A DNA stretch of 13,126 nucleotides from an uncultured Oscillibacter sp. GTDB taxonomy: Bacteria; Bacillota; Clostridia; Oscillospirales; Oscillospiraceae. Every line of letters starts with the position of its first letter. Position 1 is the stretch's first letter. Shown here piece after piece: positions 10,380 to 13,126 of this stretch. The stretch spans positions 1 to 13,126 of the forward strand of contig CAKTMK010000047.1 of NCBI GenBank assembly GCA_934574045.1, written 5' to 3'. The notes under the pieces are model-generated. The model ran no database searches. It was not told where the DNA came from and saw nothing but the letters and a program-made list of their open reading frames with translations. Position numbers and translations under genes: made by a program.

Positions 10380-11852
10380 TCACAGCAGAGCGCCGCCCTC
10401 GCGGTAAAACGCGGCGAACGCCGCCTGATTCTCCGCGATCTTTTCGGGCCGCGCGGTGTATTCCGCGGGGTACTTCAGGTTGAAGGCGCGGCGGATGCTT
10501 CCCGGTCCGGCGCCCACCATCTTGGTGGACCCGCCCGCGCCGCAGGAGAGGATGGAGCAAAGCTCCGACATGATATACACGTTGTAGAGGTTCTCGCTTC
10601 CCGGTCTGCACCAGCCCACGTTTTCAAAGCTGCCGGACATATACTTCTGTCGGTAGAGATAGTACGGCCCATAGCCCGCGCTCCGCAGGGCGGGGTCGGC
10701 ATAGTCCAGCATCTCGCCCACCGCCTCGGCGGACGGGATGCGCAGGCCCTCCAGCGTAATGCGGCTGCCCTTTTTCAGGCTGAGGGTGTGGACGGTGATG
10801 TTGTCCGCGCCCAGCGCCACGCAGGCGTCCAGCGACCGGCGGAAGCCCTCCGGCGTGTCCTCCGGCAGCCCGGCGATGAGATCCATGTTGATGTGGCGGA
10901 AGCCAGCCGCGGCGGCCAGCTCCATGGCCGAGAGGATCTGGGCGGCGGAGTGGCGGCGGCCGATGGCGGTCAGCACCCGGTCCTCCATGGTCTGGGGGTT
11001 GACGGAGATGCGGTCCACGCCGTGGCTGCGGAGCACCCGCAGCTTCTCCGCCGTCACCGTATCCGGGCGTCCGGCCTCGACAGTATACTCGCCGCAGGCC
11101 GCAAAGTCAAACGAATCCGCGAGAACGGTCAGCAGGCCGTCCATCTGCTCGGCGGTCAGGGTGGTGGGCGTGCCGCCGCCCATGTAGAACGCCCGGACCC
11201 GCAGCCCCAGCTCCCGGCACAGGCGGCCCGCCGAGGCGATCTCCGCCTTCAGCGCCGCCAGATACGGCTCCACCAGATGAAAGCTCTTTTCCACGCTGGC
11301 GCTGACGAAGCTGCAATAGGCGCAGCGGGTGGGGCAGAAGGGGATGCCCACGTACAGCGCGATGTCCCGGGGCGCAAGCTCCCGCCGCAGGCGGCGGGTC
11401 ACCGCCGCGGTCTCCGCCGCAAGGCGGGCGCGCCGGGGCGTGACGAAATACTCCTCCTCCAGCAGGCGGCGGGCCTCCTCGAGCGTGCTGCCCGCGTCCA
11501 GCGCCTGCACGGCCACCTTGTCCGGGCGGATGCCCGTCAGGCTGCCCCAGGGGGGCGCGATGTGCGCCGCCTGCCGCGCCGCCATGAAAAAGCTCATCTG
11601 GAGCAGGCGGCGGCGCTGGCCCTCCCGCTCGTATTCCGTTCCGGAGAGGACGCGGGCGCATTCGCCCCGCCCCGTCTCGCCGCGGTAGTGCATTTCCGTC
11701 ACCGCCGCGGCCCGGTCCCCCTCCTGCGTCAGGGAGACGCCGGCCCAGTTGGGGTCGTCTCCGCCGTATACGGGCCGCTCCTCCGGCAGCAGCGCCATCA
11801 GCGTCTGCTCCACGGCGTAGACCTCGTTGTGTCCCTCAAAGCATAACCGCAT
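10380..11852 (-). CDS. hemZ: Coproporphyrinogen dehydrogenase HemZ (radical SAM)
   Basis: This 490-residue protein has a HemZ-type N-terminal domain (residues 1-~160, with WGSLTGIRPDK near 102-112). A radical SAM core follows, with the [4Fe-4S] motif Cys173-x3-Cys177-x2-Cys180 in FCPTRCAYCSF. FYMGGGTPTTLTAEQ follows at about 222-236, and NPQTMEDRVLTAIGRRHS further on. A HemN-like C-terminal region contains YYLYRQKYMSGSFENVGWC. HemZ-type enzymes are annotated as oxygen-independent coproporphyrinogen dehydrogenases. I see no other heme gene here, and many anaerobic clostridia keep hemZ without a full heme pathway, so the real reaction is uncertain. The start is 3 bp after the MBL-hydrolase stop (TGAGCCATG), suggesting translational coupling. 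Confidence 0.94.
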   Translation of the reverse strand: MRLCFEGHNEVYAVEQTLMALLPEERPVYGGDDPNWAGVSLTQEGDRAAAVTEMHYRGETGRGECARVLSGTEYEREGQRRRLLQMSFFMAARQAAHIAPPWGSLTGIRPDKVAVQALDAGSTLEEARRLLEEEYFVTPRRARLAAETAAVTRRLRRELAPRDIALYVGIPFCPTRCAYCSFVSASVEKSFHLVEPYLAALKAEIASAGRLCRELGLRVRAFYMGGGTPTTLTAEQMDGLLTVLADSFDFAACGEYTVEAGRPDTVTAEKLRVLRSHGVDRISVNPQTMEDRVLTAIGRRHSAAQILSAMELAAAAGFRHINMDLIAGLPEDTPEGFRRSLDACVALGADNITVHTLSLKKGSRITLEGLRIPSAEAVGEMLDYADPALRSAGYGPYYLYRQKYMSGSFENVGWCRPGSENLYNVYIMSELCSILSCGAGGSTKMVGAGPGSIRRAFNLKYPAEYTARPEKIAENQAAFAAFYREGGALL

Positions 11853-11855
11853 GGC

Positions 11856-12473
11856 TCAGCCCCGCAGCGCGTGCAGCAGATAGGGATTGTACGCCCGCTC
11901 CCGGCTCAGGAGCGAGGCGTCCATATGTCCCGGCAGCACGCGGAATTCGCCCCCAAGACGGCCCAGCCGGGCCAGAGAGGACAGCATCTCGTCCCCGTCC
12001 CCCGTGGCAAGGTCCGTCCGCCCGCAGGAGCCGGCGAACAGCGTGTCGCCGGAGAACATGGCGTTCCCGCACAAAAGGGTCACGGACCCGGCGGAGTGGC
12101 CGGGCGTGGCCAGCACGGAGACGGTCAGCCCGCCCACCGAAACGGTATCGCCCTCGTCGTAGTCCGTGACGCTGGGCAGGGTGGGAAACAGCCGTGTAAG
12201 CTCGCTGCCCGCGCCGTCGTGCTGATCCCGGCGGCTGAGGTAGACCGGAATGCCGGGGTATTGCTTCAAAAGCTCCTCCACCGCGCCGGTGTGGTCGTAA
12301 TGCCCGTGGGTCAGCAGGATGCAGACGGGGGCGCAGCCCGCGCTCTCCGCGGCGCGGGCGATCCGTCCGGCCTCTGCGCCGGGGTCGATCACGGCGCAGA
12401 CCTTCCGCTCCTCGTCGCAGAGGAGATAGCAGTTGGTCATGATGGGGCCGACGGTCAGAGAGAGAATGTTCAT
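11856..12473 (-). CDS. MBL-fold metallo-hydrolase (glyoxalase II-like)
   Basis: This 205-residue protein has the metallo-beta-lactamase metal motif THGHYDH at residues 55-61. Further metal ligands are His126 (ATPGHSAGS), Asp143 (FSGDTLF) and His183 (LPGHMDAS). The sequence GRTDLATGDGDEMLSSL at 151-167 and the end RERAYNPYL fit the small YcbL/GloB-like hydrolases of Firmicutes. These may hydrolyse thioesters or related small substrates; the true substrate is unknown. The ATG at 12473 follows AAGGAG and lies 12 bp after dtd. It is followed 3 bp later by hemZ, and this dtd-MBL-hemZ order is one I recall from clostridia. Confidence 0.93.
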   Translation of the reverse strand: MNILSLTVGPIMTNCYLLCDEERKVCAVIDPGAEAGRIARAAESAGCAPVCILLTHGHYDHTGAVEELLKQYPGIPVYLSRRDQHDGAGSELTRLFPTLPSVTDYDEGDTVSVGGLTVSVLATPGHSAGSVTLLCGNAMFSGDTLFAGSCGRTDLATGDGDEMLSSLARLGRLGGEFRVLPGHMDASLLSRERAYNPYLLHALRG

Positions 12474-12485
12474 GGCAAAAGCTCC

Positions 12486-12932
12486 TTACAGCGTATCGGT
12501 GTCCAGGATCAGGGTCAGGGGGCCGTCGTTGAGCGAGTCCACCTTCATGTCCGCGCCGAACTCGCCGGTCTCCACGTGCAGTCCCTTTTCCCGGCACAGC
12601 GCGATGAATTTTTCATAGAGCGGCACGGCGGTCTCCGGCCGGGCGGCGGCCAGAAAATCCGGCCTGCGGCCGTGTTTGCAGTTTCCGTACAGCGTGAACT
12701 GGGAGACGATCAGGAGCTGGCCGTTCACCGCGTCCAGCCCCAGATTCATTTTACCGGCTTCGTCCTCAAAAATGCGCAGGCCGCAGATCTTGTCGGCCAG
12801 CTTGACGGCCTGCGCCTCCGTGTCGCCGTGGGCGACGCCCAGAAGAATGAGAAAGCCCGGGCCGATGGAGCCGCGGACCGTGCCGTCGATGGTAACGGAG
12901 GCATGGGTGACTCGGGTGACGACTGCGCGCAT
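12486..12932 (-). CDS. dtd: D-aminoacyl-tRNA deacylase
   Basis: This 148-residue protein is full length for DTD: MRAVVTRVTHASVTIDG, the catalytic motif SQFTLYGNCKHGRRPDF (from residue 77) and the C-terminal Gly-Pro motif NDGPLTLILDT (from 135). It removes D-amino acids, and also Gly mischarged on tRNA-Ala, keeping translation homochiral. The second motif has Leu where Val is most common (GPLT for GPVT), a conservative change. AAAGGAG lies about 8 nt before the ATG. It is the first minus-strand gene visible at the right end. In many clostridia relA precedes it, but that gene is not within the 194 bp of sequence upstream. Confidence 0.97.
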   Translation of the reverse strand: MRAVVTRVTHASVTIDGTVRGSIGPGFLILLGVAHGDTEAQAVKLADKICGLRIFEDEAGKMNLGLDAVNGQLLIVSQFTLYGNCKHGRRPDFLAAARPETAVPLYEKFIALCREKGLHVETGEFGADMKVDSLNDGPLTLILDTDTL

Positions 12933-13083
12933 GGCGGCGCTCCTTTCTGATCTGCCGCGGCGGGGAGAGAGCAGGAAAACGGCGCGGCGTTGTCTGTGGT
13001 TTCTTCGCGGCGGAATGAGAGAGCTTTCGGCAAAGCCGGAAGCGAGGGATATGGAGCCTGCTCTATTCGCGTCCCCCGTCTCC

Positions 13084-13109
13084 TCGCGGAAAGCGGGAGC
13101 TTTCCGCGA
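13084..13109. other. Perfect stem-loop near the right window edge
   Basis: TCGCGGAAAGC (13084-13094) pairs perfectly with GCTTTCCGCGA (13099-13109) around GGGA. Neither strand has a T-run after the stem. On the plus strand AAAAGGAGGAG (13109-13119) follows at once and looks like a ribosome binding site for a gene starting just outside the window. The rest of 12933-13083 shows no gene and no clear promoter for dtd. Confidence 0.45.
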
Positions 13110-13126
13110 AAAGGAGGAGCGGCGGA

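Noticed and set aside
7283..10483. A 1066-codon open frame on the plus strand, and other long plus-strand frames (3489-4952, 10332-11846, 11871-12950)
   Set aside because: They run opposite clear conserved genes (flippase, kinase, hemZ, S1, divIC, MBL hydrolase, dtd). Their translations are His/Gln/Gly/Arg-rich without motifs. Strong G/C bias at third positions removes stops on the opposite strand.

Overview
The window looks like chromosomal DNA from a GC-rich, spore-forming Firmicute, most likely an Oscillospirales/Ruminococcaceae-type clostridium. The evidence is strong G/C preference at third codon positions, consensus Shine-Dalgarno sites (AAGGAGG type), sigma-A promoters, sporulation genes yabP and yabQ, and the conserved cluster 'flippase (yabM) - mazG (yabN) - hup - rqcP (yabO) - yabP - yabQ - divIC - S1 protein (yabR)'. 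I see no integrase, IS element, CRISPR array or phage structural gene.

Left part (1-3239). A tRNA-Thr(UGU) with a near-consensus promoter reads left off the window. Diverging from it are three overlapping small genes: a four-cysteine zinc-binding protein, a short helical protein and a sigma-region-4-like helix-turn-helix protein. A separate sigma-A promoter (TTGTGC-N17-TATAAT) then drives a probable operon of a YitT-family membrane protein, an Asp/Glu racemase-family protein and a HAD phosphatase.

Middle (3240-3974). About 735 bp without a convincing protein gene, but with several transcription signals. A complete minus-strand promoter-to-terminator unit predicts a ~65-nt small RNA. A plus-strand segment able to form a long rod-like fold ends in a strong intrinsic terminator. 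A perfect 36-bp palindrome acts as a bidirectional terminator between the converging units.

Right part (3975-13126). Thirteen minus-strand genes, in order of transcription: dtd, an MBL-fold hydrolase, hemZ, a uridine-kinase-like protein, a zinc-ribbon coiled-coil protein, a MurJ/SpoVB-like flippase, mazG, hup, rqcP, yabP, yabQ, divIC and an S1-domain protein. They combine translation quality control (dtd, rqcP, possibly the S1 protein), nucleotide housekeeping (mazG, uridine kinase), chromosome architecture (hup), division (divIC) and spore envelope assembly (yabP, yabQ, flippase). An intrinsic terminator follows hup, and several other gaps hold stem-loops without U-tracts. The yabQ frame has no stop before divIC and runs 251 bp into it.

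Most of the window is ordinary conserved clostridial chromosome. The least explained parts are the 3240-3865 non-coding region with its two candidate RNAs, the yabQ/divIC overlap, and the three-gene cassette beside the tRNA.
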